DNA of 50,454 nt from Deltaproteobacteria bacterium. Lineage in GTDB: Bacteria; Desulfobacterota; Binatia; UBA12015. Positions 15,275 to 25,300 of the stretch are shown here, in pieces; the stretch's first letter is position 1, and the number at the start of each line of letters is the position of its first letter. The position numbers were made by a program, and so were the translations under genes. The notes beneath the pieces were generated by a model that was not told the origin of the DNA, did no database searches, and saw only the letters and a program-made list of their open reading frames with translations. Location of the stretch: positions 1-50,454 of the forward strand of contig JAJCZO010000006.1 in assembly GCA_029262355.1 (NCBI GenBank). The letters run 5' to 3'.

Positions 15275-17967
15275 AGCTGTCCTACCCTGTCAAGAGGGCT
15301 TCCCTCTGCGGGCTCACCGTCGCTTTTGCGATGAGCCTTCTTGTCCCGGCGCAAGCCGACGCGGCGTGCCGTGAAATCGGCAAAATCTGCGGCGCCACCC
15401 GGTCTGAGAATACGAGCGGTGACGGAAACAATTTCAACCCATCGTGTGACGGAGACGGCAACTGCTCGAACGACGTCGAGTGGCGCTTCATCGCCCCCGT
15501 CACGGGTTCCTACACGTTCGATACGAGCAGCTCGAACTTCGACACGGTGCTGGCGCTTCATTCCGGTTCGTGTGGCGGCATCGGCGGCCAGTTCGCCTGC
15601 AACGATGACGGGGGCTCGGGCAACCGGTCCAGGATCGCCAACGTCTTCCTGACAGCCGGCCAGAGTGTCGTCGCCGTCGTCGACGGCTTCAGCAACGACA
15701 GCTTCTCGTGGTTCGGTTCGAGCTGCAGCGGCAGCGGCGGCAACGCGGTCCTGTCGATCACGGCACCCAACGGTTGCTTCGTCTGTGGCAACGGCGTCGT
15801 CGAGGCCCCAAACGAGCAGTGCGAGAGCGGCTCCTGCTGCCTGACGTCGACGTGCCAGTTCCGGCCTTCCTCCTTCGTCTGTCGTAGCGGCTCGGCGGAC
15901 GGCTTCTGCGATCCTTCGGAGACGTGCTCGGGTAGCAGCAACAGCTGCCCCGGAAACTTCGTCCGCAACGGCTCGACGGTCTGCCGCGCGGGCTCGGGCG
16001 ACTTCTGTGACCCGACCGAGACCTGCACCGGCACCGCCGGACAGAGCTGTCCGGGGAACTCGATCCAATCTGCCGGCACGGTCTGCCGCGCAGGCGGCGG
16101 CGACCCGAACGGCTCGGGCTTCACGTGTGACCCGAGCGAGACCTGCTCGGGAGTCACCGGACAGGCCTGCCCGGGAAACAGCTTCGCGACGGGAGGCACC
16201 GTCTGTAACGCAGGTTCGGGCGACAGCTGTGATCCGGCCGAAACCTGCCCCGGCGTGGCCGGCGGCGCGTGCCCGAGCGATTCTTTCGCCAATGGCGCGA
16301 CGGTTTGTCGCCCTGGCTCGGGCGATCCGAACGGCTCCGGCTTCACGTGTGATCCGACCGAAACCTGCCCCGGTGCCCCGGACGCAGCCTGCCCAGCCGA
16401 CGCCATCTCTAGCGCCGGAGCCGTGTGTAACGCGGGTGGCGGCGACCCGAACGGCTCGGGCTTCACATGCGACCCGAACGAGACCTGCTCGGGTATCGCC
16501 CAGGATCCGTGCCCCAGCGACTCGTTCTCGAGCCCCGGTACGGTCTGCAACGCGGGCACCGGCGACGTCTGCGATCCGACCGAAGTATGCTCGGGTGCCG
16601 CCGACACCTCGTGTCCGGCGGATAACGTCGCGCCAGTGAACACCGTCTGCCGCAACGGTTCGGGTACGCCGAACGGCGGCCTCGAGTGTGACCCGACCGA
16701 GCTCTGCTCGGGTACCCCCGACGTTGCCTGCCCGGCCGACGCAGTGCTGAACTCCGGCACGGTCTGCAACGCGGGTTCGGGCGATCCGAACGGTTCGGGC
16801 TTCACCTGTGACACCGACGAGGTGTGCTCCGGCAGCCTCCTCGATCCCTGCCCGACCGACGCCATTTCGCCGGCCGGCACCGTTTGTAACGTGGGTGACG
16901 GCGACCCGAACGGCTCGGGCTTCCTCTGTGATCCCGACGAGACCTGCTCCGGTGCGGCGGACGACCCCTGCGCCGCCGATTCGATCGAACCGGCTGGTAC
17001 CGTCTGCAACTCCGGCTCGGACGACCCGAACGGCTCGGGCTTCATCTGTGACCCTGAGGAAACCTGCAGCGGCGTAGCCGAAGATGGTTGCCCAGCGGAC
17101 ACGATCTCCCCCGTGGGCACGGTCTGCAACGCGGGCTCGGGCGATCCGACGTTCTCCGGCGTCATTTGTGATCCGGACGAGACGTGCTCCGGCGCGGCCG
17201 ACGATCCGTGTTCGAGCGACACGATCCTGCCGGCAGGCAGCCTGTGCCGCATTGGCCTCTCCGAATGTGACTCGAGTGAGTCCTGCAGCGGCGTTGCTGA
17301 CGACGCGTGTGCGCTCAACGGCGACTACCCGAATGGGACGTCCTGCTACACCGGCGGCGGCATCCCCGATCCGCACAACCCTCCGCCCGCGTCGGTTCCG
17401 CTGCCGTGTAACGACGGTGAGTGTGTCTGCCTCGGCGGCCGCTGTGTCGGCCCAGGCGCCAACATGCTCGTTCTCGACAAGGCCAAGATGAAGGTCTCCA
17501 AAGCCAGCAAGGATAGCGGCTTTGGCCGGGTCGAAGGTCTGATCACCGACGAAGAGACCGAGCCGACCGTGTTCGGCGGCGACTTCCGCCAGCAGCTCTT
17601 GGCGGGCAACGTCGAGATGTTCGTCAGCGACGCCGCTGGGTTCTCGACGACCTTCACCATCTCGGGCTGTATCGAGATTCCAACCGGCATCATCATCAAG
17701 TGCAAGGACGGCAACTTGAAGGCGACCTTCCGTCTGCAGAACGCCGGACCGGTGGTCTACGACATGAAGATCAACTTGAAGGGTTTGCCGCTGTCCGACA
17801 CCGGCACGGGCGCTCTCGTTCCCCCGGTAACCGCCGCCATCTTCCAGGGCTCGGACCCATTCTATCGGGTCGAGCGTGTGGGTGATCTCGGCGTGGTCGC
17901 CGGCGTCTGCAAGGTCAGCGGCTCGGGCAAGAGCATGCGGTGCAAAGAGCCCAAGGAGCTCAACTAG
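15271..17967 (+). CDS. Secreted protein with 13 disintegrin-like Cys repeats
   Basis: 898 residues. Start ATG 15271 (GAGGAAACGGAG upstream) opens a signal peptide (MKLSYPVKRASLCGLTVAFA..PAQADA). Residues 30-165 form a PPC-like beta-sandwich (GSYTFDTSSSNFDTVLALHS). Residues 170-200 carry CGNGVVEAPNEQCESGSCC. Residues 202-688 hold 13 tandem units of 31-40 residues with four Cys each (GTVCNAGSGD..CDPTETCSG..CPADA); this matches the Cys spacing of ADAM/snake disintegrin domains. Residues 730-898 form a beta domain ending CKVSGSGKSMRCKEP that is also found in the next gene. Located outside the cell or on its surface, heavily disulfide-bonded; adhesion is the natural guess but unproven. First of a co-directional block. 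Confidence 0.85.
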   Translation: MKLSYPVKRASLCGLTVAFAMSLLVPAQADAACREIGKICGATRSENTSGDGNNFNPSCDGDGNCSNDVEWRFIAPVTGSYTFDTSSSNFDTVLALHSGSCGGIGGQFACNDDGGSGNRSRIANVFLTAGQSVVAVVDGFSNDSFSWFGSSCSGSGGNAVLSITAPNGCFVCGNGVVEAPNEQCESGSCCLTSTCQFRPSSFVCRSGSADGFCDPSETCSGSSNSCPGNFVRNGSTVCRAGSGDFCDPTETCTGTAGQSCPGNSIQSAGTVCRAGGGDPNGSGFTCDPSETCSGVTGQACPGNSFATGGTVCNAGSGDSCDPAETCPGVAGGACPSDSFANGATVCRPGSGDPNGSGFTCDPTETCPGAPDAACPADAISSAGAVCNAGGGDPNGSGFTCDPNETCSGIAQDPCPSDSFSSPGTVCNAGTGDVCDPTEVCSGAADTSCPADNVAPVNTVCRNGSGTPNGGLECDPTELCSGTPDVACPADAVLNSGTVCNAGSGDPNGSGFTCDTDEVCSGSLLDPCPTDAISPAGTVCNVGDGDPNGSGFLCDPDETCSGAADDPCAADSIEPAGTVCNSGSDDPNGSGFICDPEETCSGVAEDGCPADTISPVGTVCNAGSGDPTFSGVICDPDETCSGAADDPCSSDTILPAGSLCRIGLSECDSSESCSGVADDACALNGDYPNGTSCYTGGGIPDPHNPPPASVPLPCNDGECVCLGGRCVGPGANMLVLDKAKMKVSKASKDSGFGRVEGLITDEETEPTVFGGDFRQQLLAGNVEMFVSDAAGFSTTFTISGCIEIPTGIIIKCKDGNLKATFRLQNAGPVVYDMKINLKGLPLSDTGTGALVPPVTAAIFQGSDPFYRVERVGDLGVVAGVCKVSGSGKSMRCKEPKELN
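15874..17335 (+). repeat. 13 tandem Cys-rich coding repeats
   Basis: Units of about 93-120 bp. The segment encoding DPNGSGFTCD is nearly identical at the nucleotide level in six or more units (GACCCGAACGGCTCGGGCTT), which points to recent unequal duplication or selection for the same codons. Units occur in a short form (GSGD.CDP) and a long form (GSGDPNGSGFTCDP), partly alternating. Confidence 0.9.
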
Positions 17968-17991
17968 GCTCCTTCGGAGCGAGCTAAAATC

Positions 17992-18564
17992 ATGAAAACA
18001 AACAAGACATTCCTCGCACTCTCGACCGGTCTGGCTCTGGGCGCCCTGCTCCTCACGGGCGCCCCGGCCCAGGCCCAACCCCAGGGCCTCGACATCAGCA
18101 AGGTGAGACTGAACCTCGCCTTCCAGCCCGGCCCACTCACTCCTGGCCAGCTCTTCATCCGAGGGCTGATCGACGACAATGACACCGAAGCAATCGTCGC
18201 GGACCTGCTGACCAACACAGCCACGGTGCAGGTCCAAGATGGCGGAGACTTCGACACGACGATCACGCTGGACAACTGCTTGCTGAAAAATGTCAGCGTC
18301 ATTTGCAACAGCGAATCCTCGGGCTTCCGTGTGAAGGCACACGTGAAGCGCTGGAAGAACCTGCCGGACATTTGGAGACTGAACGTCAAGGTGAAGGACC
18401 TGGGCGAGGCCCAAACGGGCTTCGGCCCGCTCGCCGGGCCGGTCACGGTGACCCTGGTGCATGGCGCCACCAGCAGGACCGATGTGGTCGCCCAGGCAGG
18501 CGGCAACGAAGCCGACTGCAAGGTCAAGAAGAACGGCGCCCGGCTCCGCTGCAAGGCGAAGTAG
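17992..18564 (+). CDS. Exported protein homologous to the C-terminal domain of its neighbour
   Basis: 190 residues, signal peptide MKTNKTFLALSTGLALGALLLTGAPAQA. The mature part aligns by eye with residues 730-898 of the upstream protein. Shared features are RGLIDDNDTEA versus EGLITDEETEP, DFDTTITLDNCL versus GFSTTFTISGCI, GPLAGPVTVTLVHG versus GALVPPVTAAIFQG, and the final Cys...G..LRCK. It is therefore a free-standing copy of that beta domain with two or three disulfides. Located 24 nt downstream on the same strand, and a terminator follows, so it ends the first transcript of the block. Function unknown. Confidence 0.82.
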   Translation: MKTNKTFLALSTGLALGALLLTGAPAQAQPQGLDISKVRLNLAFQPGPLTPGQLFIRGLIDDNDTEAIVADLLTNTATVQVQDGGDFDTTITLDNCLLKNVSVICNSESSGFRVKAHVKRWKNLPDIWRLNVKVKDLGEAQTGFGPLAGPVTVTLVHGATSRTDVVAQAGGNEADCKVKKNGARLRCKAK

Positions 18565-18602
18565 GCCAGGTCTCCAAACTCACAGCTCCATCCGTTGAAT
18601 CG

Positions 18603-18653
18603 CGGCGGGGCTCTGACCTCCATTTCCTGGAGGCTCGGAGTCCCGCCGTTTTC
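18603..18653 (+). terminator. Rho-independent terminator
   Basis: Outer stem CGGCGGG (18603-18609)/CCCGCCG (18642-18648), inner stem CCTCCA (18617-18622)/TGGAGG (18628-18633), then TTTTCGTT. It ends the transcript containing the two preceding secreted-protein genes. Confidence 0.75.
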
Positions 18654-18726
18654 GTTCAAAATACCCTCGTCTCGCAGCCTCCGGTGGGCGTATAGTTGAG
18701 CGTCCGTCCACGTCGGAGAATCTGCT

Positions 18727-21700
18727 ATGGCGAATGCGATGAAAGCCCTGACGACCCTGGCCCTTCTCCTGGGGATCAGCACTCCCGCCGCCGCGGTCTG
18801 GACGTTCACCGACGTCACGGCAACCGCACAGATCACCCACAGCCACGGCTACGCGGCCGGGCCCGCGGGCGACACCTACATTTTCTGTGGCGGAGTGGCC
18901 GCCGGAGACTATGACGACGACGGTTGGACGGACCTCTTCGTCGTTCGCGGCGACGGCGGTCCAAACCTACTGTACCGAAACAAGGGCGACGGCACGTTCG
19001 AAGATCTCGCAGCGACCGCGGAGGTCGACGACACGATGCTCGGCTGCGGCGCGACGTTCGCCGACTACGACGGAGACGGAGACCTCGATCTCCTCGTCAC
19101 CGGCTTCGACAACGAAGCCTCGAAGCTCTACAGCAACGACGGCGACGGCACGTTCACCGACACGAGCGCAGATCTACCGCTGACCAGGAAGAACAACGTC
19201 TCGTCTGCGTTCGCCGACTACGATCGCGATGGCGATCTCGATGTATTCGTCACGCACTGGACACTACCCAAGGTCACTCACCGCCCGGTCGATGAGCATC
19301 TCTGGCGCAACAACGGCAACGGGACGTTCAGCGACGTCGGCCTCGCATCGGGAATCACCGCTCACCAGAAAAACCACGACACCGACAAGACGTTCACACC
19401 GAACTTCATCGACATCGACAGCGACGGCTGGCTCGACATCGCGATCGCGTCAGACTTCGGAGACAGCCAGGTCTTTCTGAACGACGGCGACGGAACGTTC
19501 AGCAACGCAACCGACCCCGCGGTCATCACTGACCAAAACGGCATGGGCGCCACCGTGTGCGACTACGACTTCGACGGTGATCTCGATTGGTTCGTCACGA
19601 GCATCTACGATGTCCCGACCAATGCGACCGGCAACCGCATGTATCGCAATAAGGACGGTATTGGGAACGTGTTCGAGGACGCCACGACGGCGACCGGCAC
19701 TCGCGAGGGCTTCTGGGGCTGGGGCGCGAGCTGCCAGGACTTCGACAACGACGGCGACCAGGACATCTTCCACACCAACGGCTTCGACAACGCGCAGGCC
19801 ATGAACGATCCCGCTCGCCTGTTCGTTTCGAATGGCGCCGCGGTGTTCACGGAGGACAGCGCCGCGCGAAACCTCGACGACATCGGCCGAGGGCTCGCGG
19901 TCGTCTCTTTCGACTACGATCGAGATGGCGACCTCGACATCTTCGTGACGTACAACCAGGCAGCGCCAAAGCTGTTCCGCAACGATGGTCTCACCCAGAA
20001 CTACCTCACGGTAAAGCTCGACGGACTCGCACCGAACACCGAATCGATCGGTTCTCGGGTCATCGCTACGGTGAGCGGCACGAGCATGGTTCGCGAGCTT
20101 CGCGCGGGCAGCAACTATATCTCGCAAGATCCCGCCGAGGCGCACTTCGGCCTCGGGGGAGCCGCGACCGTCGACACGCTGGAGGTGCAGTGGTTCTCGG
20201 GTGGTTCGACGACGATGACGAACGTGCCCGCGAACCAGGTTCTCACGGTCGCCGAACCGACGAACACCTGCGGCGACGGCACCGTCGATGCCGGAGAGCA
20301 GTGCGACGAGGGGGCCGCGAACGGCGGCGTCTCTTGCTGTCAGGTGAACTGCAGACTTCGCCCGGGCGGGGCCACCTGCCGAGGGAACGCCGACGCGTGC
20401 GATGCCGCCGAGATCTGTGATGGCGTCTCGGCCGCGTGCCCAGCGGACGGATTCGAACCCGCCACCACCGAGTGCCGCCCGGCTGCAGATTCGTGCGACG
20501 TCGCGGAGTCCTGCACGGGCTCGGGCTCCGCGTGCCCGGCCGACTCGTTCGAGCCGGATACCGTCGAATGCCGCGCGTCCGCGGGCGTGTGCGACGACGC
20601 CGAAAGCTGCACCGGCCTGGGTGCCGCGTGCCCAAGCGATGCCAAGGGTACCGGGGAATGCCGCAGCGTCGCCGACCTCTGCGACGTCGCCGAGGTTTGT
20701 GACGGCGTAAACGACGGCTGCCCGACCGACGCGTTCCGTCCCGCAGATTCCGAGTGCCGCGCGCCAGCAGGTGCGTGCGACCTCCCCGAGGTCTGCGACG
20801 GACTCGGCGCCACGTGCCCCAGCGATGCCAAGAGCACCTCCGTCTGCCGGCCCGCCTCGGGGCTCTGCGACGTGCTCGAGGCGTGCGACGGAGTCAACGA
20901 CAGCTGCCCTGTCGACGGATTCATGGCTGGCGCAACGGTGTGTCGTGCGACGGCTGGGCTGTGTGACGTCGCGGAGATTTGCAGCGGGAGCTCAGCCACC
21001 TGCCCGGACGATGGATACATGCTGGGCGGCACGGAGTGCCGACCCGTCGACGCGATCTGCGACGTGGCGGAATCCTGCACTGGCACGGGCGCGACCTGCC
21101 CAACCAACATTTTCCAGCCAAGCGGGACCGAGTGCCGCGGCGCAGCAGACGTCTGCGACGTCGCCGAGACGTGCCCGGGCAACGCACCAAGCTGCCCTGT
21201 CGATGGCGTGGTCAATGCGGGGACGGAGTGCCGCGGCGTGGCGGGCGTCTGTGACACAGCCGAAGCCTGCGACGGCATCGCGACGGCCTGCCCGACCGAC
21301 GTCTTCGTGCCCGCCTCTACCGAGTGTCGCGCCTCAGCGGGCGAATGCGACATCGTCGAAAACTGCACGGGGAGCGGCGCGGCGTGCCCGAACGACACCA
21401 AGAGCACCGCCGAGTGTCGCGCCTCGGCCGGATTCTGCGACCCCTCCGAATCGTGTGACGGGCTCGGCGACACGTGCCCAGCCGACACGCTCGACAACCT
21501 CACCGAGTGCCGCGCCTCGGCGGGCGTCTGTGACCCGGCGGAGGCCTGCGACGGAATCGATCCCAATTGCCCAAGTGACCTGCTGGTGGCGTCGGGCACC
21601 GAATGCCGCACCTCGGCGAGCGCGTGCGATCTCCCCGAGGAATGCGATGGATTCGATCCGAGCTGCCCGGTGGACACGGGACTCCCAGATGGAGATGTCG

Positions 21701-22332
21701 ACGGAACCTGCGATGCGCTCGACGTCTGCCCCGAGGTCAGCGACCCGCCCCAGCTCGACGACGACTCCGACGGCATGGGGAACGCATGTGACCCGTGCAC
21801 GGCACTGCAGGCAACCACGACATCTAGCCCAAACCTGAAGCTCGCGGCCCTCACCCGCGGGTTCGGCAAGCAGAAGATGAAGCTCAAGGGCTTCGTGACC
21901 CTGCCACCGCCGGTCACGCCGGGTCTCGACCCGATCACTCACGGGGTCCGCTTCCTCATCGGCCGCGACGACGATCCCCGCAACCCCATCCTCGACGTGA
22001 CGATTCCAGGGGGCGCCTACAATCCGATCCTTCGAGAGGGCTGGATCGCGAGTGCCTCGGGTGTGACCTTCAAATTCAAGAGCAAGGCGGGCGTGGACGG
22101 GATCACGAAGATACTGCTCAAGACCAAGTCCGCAGAGACGGGGCTCGTGCAGTTTGTGGTCGTCGCCAAGAAGGCAGACTACAGCTTCCTCGAGAGCGAC
22201 CTGCCCCTTGCGATCACTCTGACGATCAACAACGTGGCGGGGCAATGCGTCGAGCATGCGTTCGAGCTGGCCCCCCATGTCGATCCCGCTTGCGAAGCCA
22301 AGTCCGGAGGGGACAAGATCCTCTGCAAGTAG
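18727..22332 (+). CDS. FG-GAP/ASPIC propeller fused to 14 disintegrin-like repeats
   Basis: 1201 residues, signal peptide MANAMKALTTLALLLGIS..AAA. Residues 30-425 hold FG-GAP/VCBS repeats with calcium loops (DYDDDGWTDLFV, DYDGDGDLDLLV, DYDRDGDLDVFV and others), an integrin-alpha-like beta-propeller. Residues 425-510 are an ASPIC/UnbV domain (GSRVIATVSG..RELRAGSNYISQDPAEAHFGLG), the CRTAC1 architecture. Residues 515-545 carry CGDGTVDAGEQCDEG..SCCQVNC, and 548-988 hold 14 Cys-rich units (TECRASAGVCDPAEACDGI..CPSD). A thrombospondin-3-like calcium motif (DDDSDGMGNACDPC) and a beta domain ending GGDKILCK follow. Exported, calcium- and disulfide-stabilised; probably surface adhesion or matrix. It is 21 nt from the next gene. 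Confidence 0.88.
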   Translation: MANAMKALTTLALLLGISTPAAAVWTFTDVTATAQITHSHGYAAGPAGDTYIFCGGVAAGDYDDDGWTDLFVVRGDGGPNLLYRNKGDGTFEDLAATAEVDDTMLGCGATFADYDGDGDLDLLVTGFDNEASKLYSNDGDGTFTDTSADLPLTRKNNVSSAFADYDRDGDLDVFVTHWTLPKVTHRPVDEHLWRNNGNGTFSDVGLASGITAHQKNHDTDKTFTPNFIDIDSDGWLDIAIASDFGDSQVFLNDGDGTFSNATDPAVITDQNGMGATVCDYDFDGDLDWFVTSIYDVPTNATGNRMYRNKDGIGNVFEDATTATGTREGFWGWGASCQDFDNDGDQDIFHTNGFDNAQAMNDPARLFVSNGAAVFTEDSAARNLDDIGRGLAVVSFDYDRDGDLDIFVTYNQAAPKLFRNDGLTQNYLTVKLDGLAPNTESIGSRVIATVSGTSMVRELRAGSNYISQDPAEAHFGLGGAATVDTLEVQWFSGGSTTMTNVPANQVLTVAEPTNTCGDGTVDAGEQCDEGAANGGVSCCQVNCRLRPGGATCRGNADACDAAEICDGVSAACPADGFEPATTECRPAADSCDVAESCTGSGSACPADSFEPDTVECRASAGVCDDAESCTGLGAACPSDAKGTGECRSVADLCDVAEVCDGVNDGCPTDAFRPADSECRAPAGACDLPEVCDGLGATCPSDAKSTSVCRPASGLCDVLEACDGVNDSCPVDGFMAGATVCRATAGLCDVAEICSGSSATCPDDGYMLGGTECRPVDAICDVAESCTGTGATCPTNIFQPSGTECRGAADVCDVAETCPGNAPSCPVDGVVNAGTECRGVAGVCDTAEACDGIATACPTDVFVPASTECRASAGECDIVENCTGSGAACPNDTKSTAECRASAGFCDPSESCDGLGDTCPADTLDNLTECRASAGVCDPAEACDGIDPNCPSDLLVASGTECRTSASACDLPEECDGFDPSCPVDTGLPDGDVDGTCDALDVCPEVSDPPQLDDDSDGMGNACDPCTALQATTTSSPNLKLAALTRGFGKQKMKLKGFVTLPPPVTPGLDPITHGVRFLIGRDDDPRNPILDVTIPGGAYNPILREGWIASASGVTFKFKSKAGVDGITKILLKTKSAETGLVQFVVVAKKADYSFLESDLPLAITLTINNVAGQCVEHAFELAPHVDPACEAKSGGDKILCK
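20368..21690 (+). repeat. 14 tandem Cys-rich coding repeats
   Basis: Units of 90-96 bp encoding xxECRxxAGxCDxxExCxGxxxxCPxD. The four Cys and the Asp/Glu positions are invariant. Compared with the repeats at 15874-17335, these lack the DPNGSGF insertion and are closer to the animal disintegrin consensus (CRxxxxxCDLPExCxG). Confidence 0.9.
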
Positions 22333-22353
22333 CCCGCCCTGGCCGTCCCCTCA

Positions 22354-25300
22354 ATGCTCCTTTCCCGCTCCATACCGAGTCTGGCGGTCACACTCGCCAC
22401 GCTCCTCGCACTCGTGCTCTGCGCGCCCTCAGCCGCGCTCTCCGCCCCGAAAGGCGCTGGGGCGGACGATGAGGCTCCGCCTGCGGAAAGCCTCGACCCG
22501 GGCCAGACGTTGGATGCAGGATTCGCCTACCTGCGCGCCCGAGTCGATGGCGAGCCCGCGGCGCTGGGGTTTGCCTACATGCTGCACCGCCGGTTCGGAC
22601 TACTCGACTTTGGCGACTCGCCGGCTCTCTACGACGCCGTCTTGGCCGCAGAGCCGACCAAGGGGTCGGCTCCGAAGGGAGCCCTGCGGCTCTTTCGGCG
22701 CATGGTGGACGCCGACCAAAAGTTCGAAGAGTCCGACATCGCCGATCTGGGTACCCCCTGGGATCGCGTCACCGTGCGCGCGCTCTACTGCGACCAGGCG
22801 CCGCTCCCCGACGACTACGGGGCGACCCTCGCGGCGGAGGCGTCGCGCGGGGGCTACCATCTGACCCATGTGGGCATGGCGCTCACATGGCTCTCCGACA
22901 ACGAGTGCCCATGGCCGGTCGACGACGCAACCGTCCGGGAATGGATCGACGCGATGGCCCAGCTCGTGGCCGAGACGCCCACGGGCGACATCTCCTACGA
23001 AGCGGCCGGCGTCCTCAGCTACCTCGGCCACGACGACCGTATCCCGCGCGAGTTTTGGGACAGGGTCGTCGACGAGCAAAATGAGGACGGGGGCTGGCCC
23101 TTCGACGCGAAGCGCCCAGAGAGCCACTGGCACCCCACCCTGCTCGCGACGTGGGCATTGCTCGAGCACTTCGCAATCGTGAAACTCGACCGTACCGTGC
23201 CCCAAGCTGACGGACCGGAGCCGGCTCTCGCACCGCCGCCGGCGTCGGTACCCCAGGCCAACGAGACCGTGCCCTCCTCGTGGACCGAGATGATGGCGAG
23301 CGAGGAGCGTCTACTCGCCCTCACGCCCCACCTGGGACTTCTCGCGAGCGCGCTGCGCAACCTGGAGCTGCCCGGAGACCGTGCCCGACCCGTGTTCGAG
23401 CCCGCCGTCGCCGTCGTCGACGTGGAAGCGAAGACGAGCCCGACGCCGGTGCGGGCGGGGCTCTCGTCGAAGACGTCGGCCTTTGTCCCGGGCAAGCGCC
23501 AGACGCGAGACCGAGCCGAGCTCGCGCTTTGGAAGCCGCTATTGGATCAGGTCGCTTGGTTCGACCACGCCGCGTTCCATATGGTCCGGGGCGACTTCCT
23601 CCCGGGCGACGACGGCGCCTTCCAAGCCGAGGTATCGCTCGACGCGCGGGCGAAACTGCAGGACGGCACGACGGCGTGGGTGCGTGGCAAGTTGACGCTC
23701 GTCTGGGAGAGTTCCGACGAAGAAGAGTGGCGTATCGCCGGGTTTCGCACCGACGCGCTCGAGATCGAGGAGACGCCGCGGCCCTTCTTTCGAGAAGTGC
23801 TCTCCGACGCACTCCGCGACGACGACCTTTTGCGCGACGCGCGACACTCGGGCCATGACGAGGTGGTCCGCTCGTTCCTCGGTCAGGCCGATCGCAAGGG
23901 CCACGACTTCTTTCCGCCCGCCATGGACGAGCATCCTGGGCTCGCGATCGTAGATCTCGACCGCGACGGATTCGACGACATCTACGTCATGCCCCACTGG
24001 GGCCAGAACCAGATGTATCGCAATCGCGGCGACGGGAGCTTCGAGGAGATCGGAACCCAAGTCGGTCTCGACATCGCCGGGCACACCGCCGCCGCCGTCT
24101 TCGCCGATTTCGACAACGACGGCGACCTCGACGCAATGCTGGCCCGAACGCAGGAACCCAGCCTCTACCTGCGAAACGACGATGGGCGCTTCCACGACGC
24201 CGCCGTCGACATCGACGGCGGCCTACCGAAGCTCGCGTCGTCGGTCACCGCGGTAGACATGAACGGCGACGGCCTACTGGACGTCTACTTTGCGACCTAC
24301 GCAGTGCGGCGCCTGACGAGGGACTTCTTCTCGAAGAAGTCGACCAAAGACACTCCACTGCTCGACGGCTTCGTGACTCCGGCAGCATCCACGGAGCTTC
24401 GACGACGCCTCGAAGCCAGCGCGCAAGTCTACGACTTCCCAGGACCGCCGAACGTGGCCCTCCTCAACACGGGAAATGGGCACTTCGTGGTCGAGCCACG
24501 CTCGCCGCTCGGGGTCTTCGCCAACACCTACCAGGCCACCTGGGCGGACTACGACGCCGACGGCGATCCGGACGCCTATCTCGCAAACGACTTCGCGCCG
24601 AATCACCTTCTGCGAAACGACGGGAAAGGCCAATTCGCCGATGTGACGACGGCCAGCGGCACTTCCGACGTCGGGTTCGGGATGGGCGCCACCTGGGGAG
24701 ACATCGACGGCGACGCCCGAGAAGATCTCTACGTCTCGAACATGTTCAGCAAGGCCGGCCGTCGTATCACCGCTCGTTTTGGAGAAATCGACGACCGCGC
24801 GCCGAAGATGGCGCGCGGCAATACGCTCTTCCGCAACGAAGCGCCCCGGTTTCGGGATCTCTCCGAAGAGCCCGGCGACCAGCACGCACAAAAGGCCGGA
24901 TGGTCTTGGGGTGGACAGTTCGCCGACGTCGACAACGACGCATCGCTCGATCTCTACGTTCTGTCCGGCTACTACACGGCGCCACGGGAGTTCGAACTCC
25001 CCATCGACACTTGAAGTCAGTACTGGCGCACGGTCGTGCGCAAGGATCCCGCCATGCAGCTCGCCTCGACCACCCAGAGAGCTCCGATCGCGGGCGAAAA
25101 CCCCGAACTGATCGATGGCGCATCGCTCAGCGGTCACGAGCGCAATCATCTCTTCTTGAACCAGGGTGACGGCCGGATGCGTGACGTCTCAGGGCTATCC
25201 GGACTCGACGCTCCCGCCGACGGCCGCGCCGTTGGGTGGCTCGACTTCGATCACGATGGCTGGCTCGATTTCGCGGTCGTGAACGCAAACGCGCCTACTC

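Noticed and set aside
16000-17300. CRISPR array or direct-repeat array
   Set aside because: The periodicity is coding, with variable unit length and conserved amino acids rather than identical repeats with unique spacers.
15040-18462. 1140-codon open frame on the minus strand opposite the Cys-rich gene
   Set aside because: Composition is dominated by Arg/Ala/Val-Gly runs mirroring the repeats on the plus strand. No signal, motif or ribosome site; a shadow of the repeat DNA.
20340-21938. 532-codon minus-strand frame opposite the second repeat region
   Set aside because: Ser/Pro/Gln-rich periodic peptide that is the antisense image of the 14 Cys repeats.
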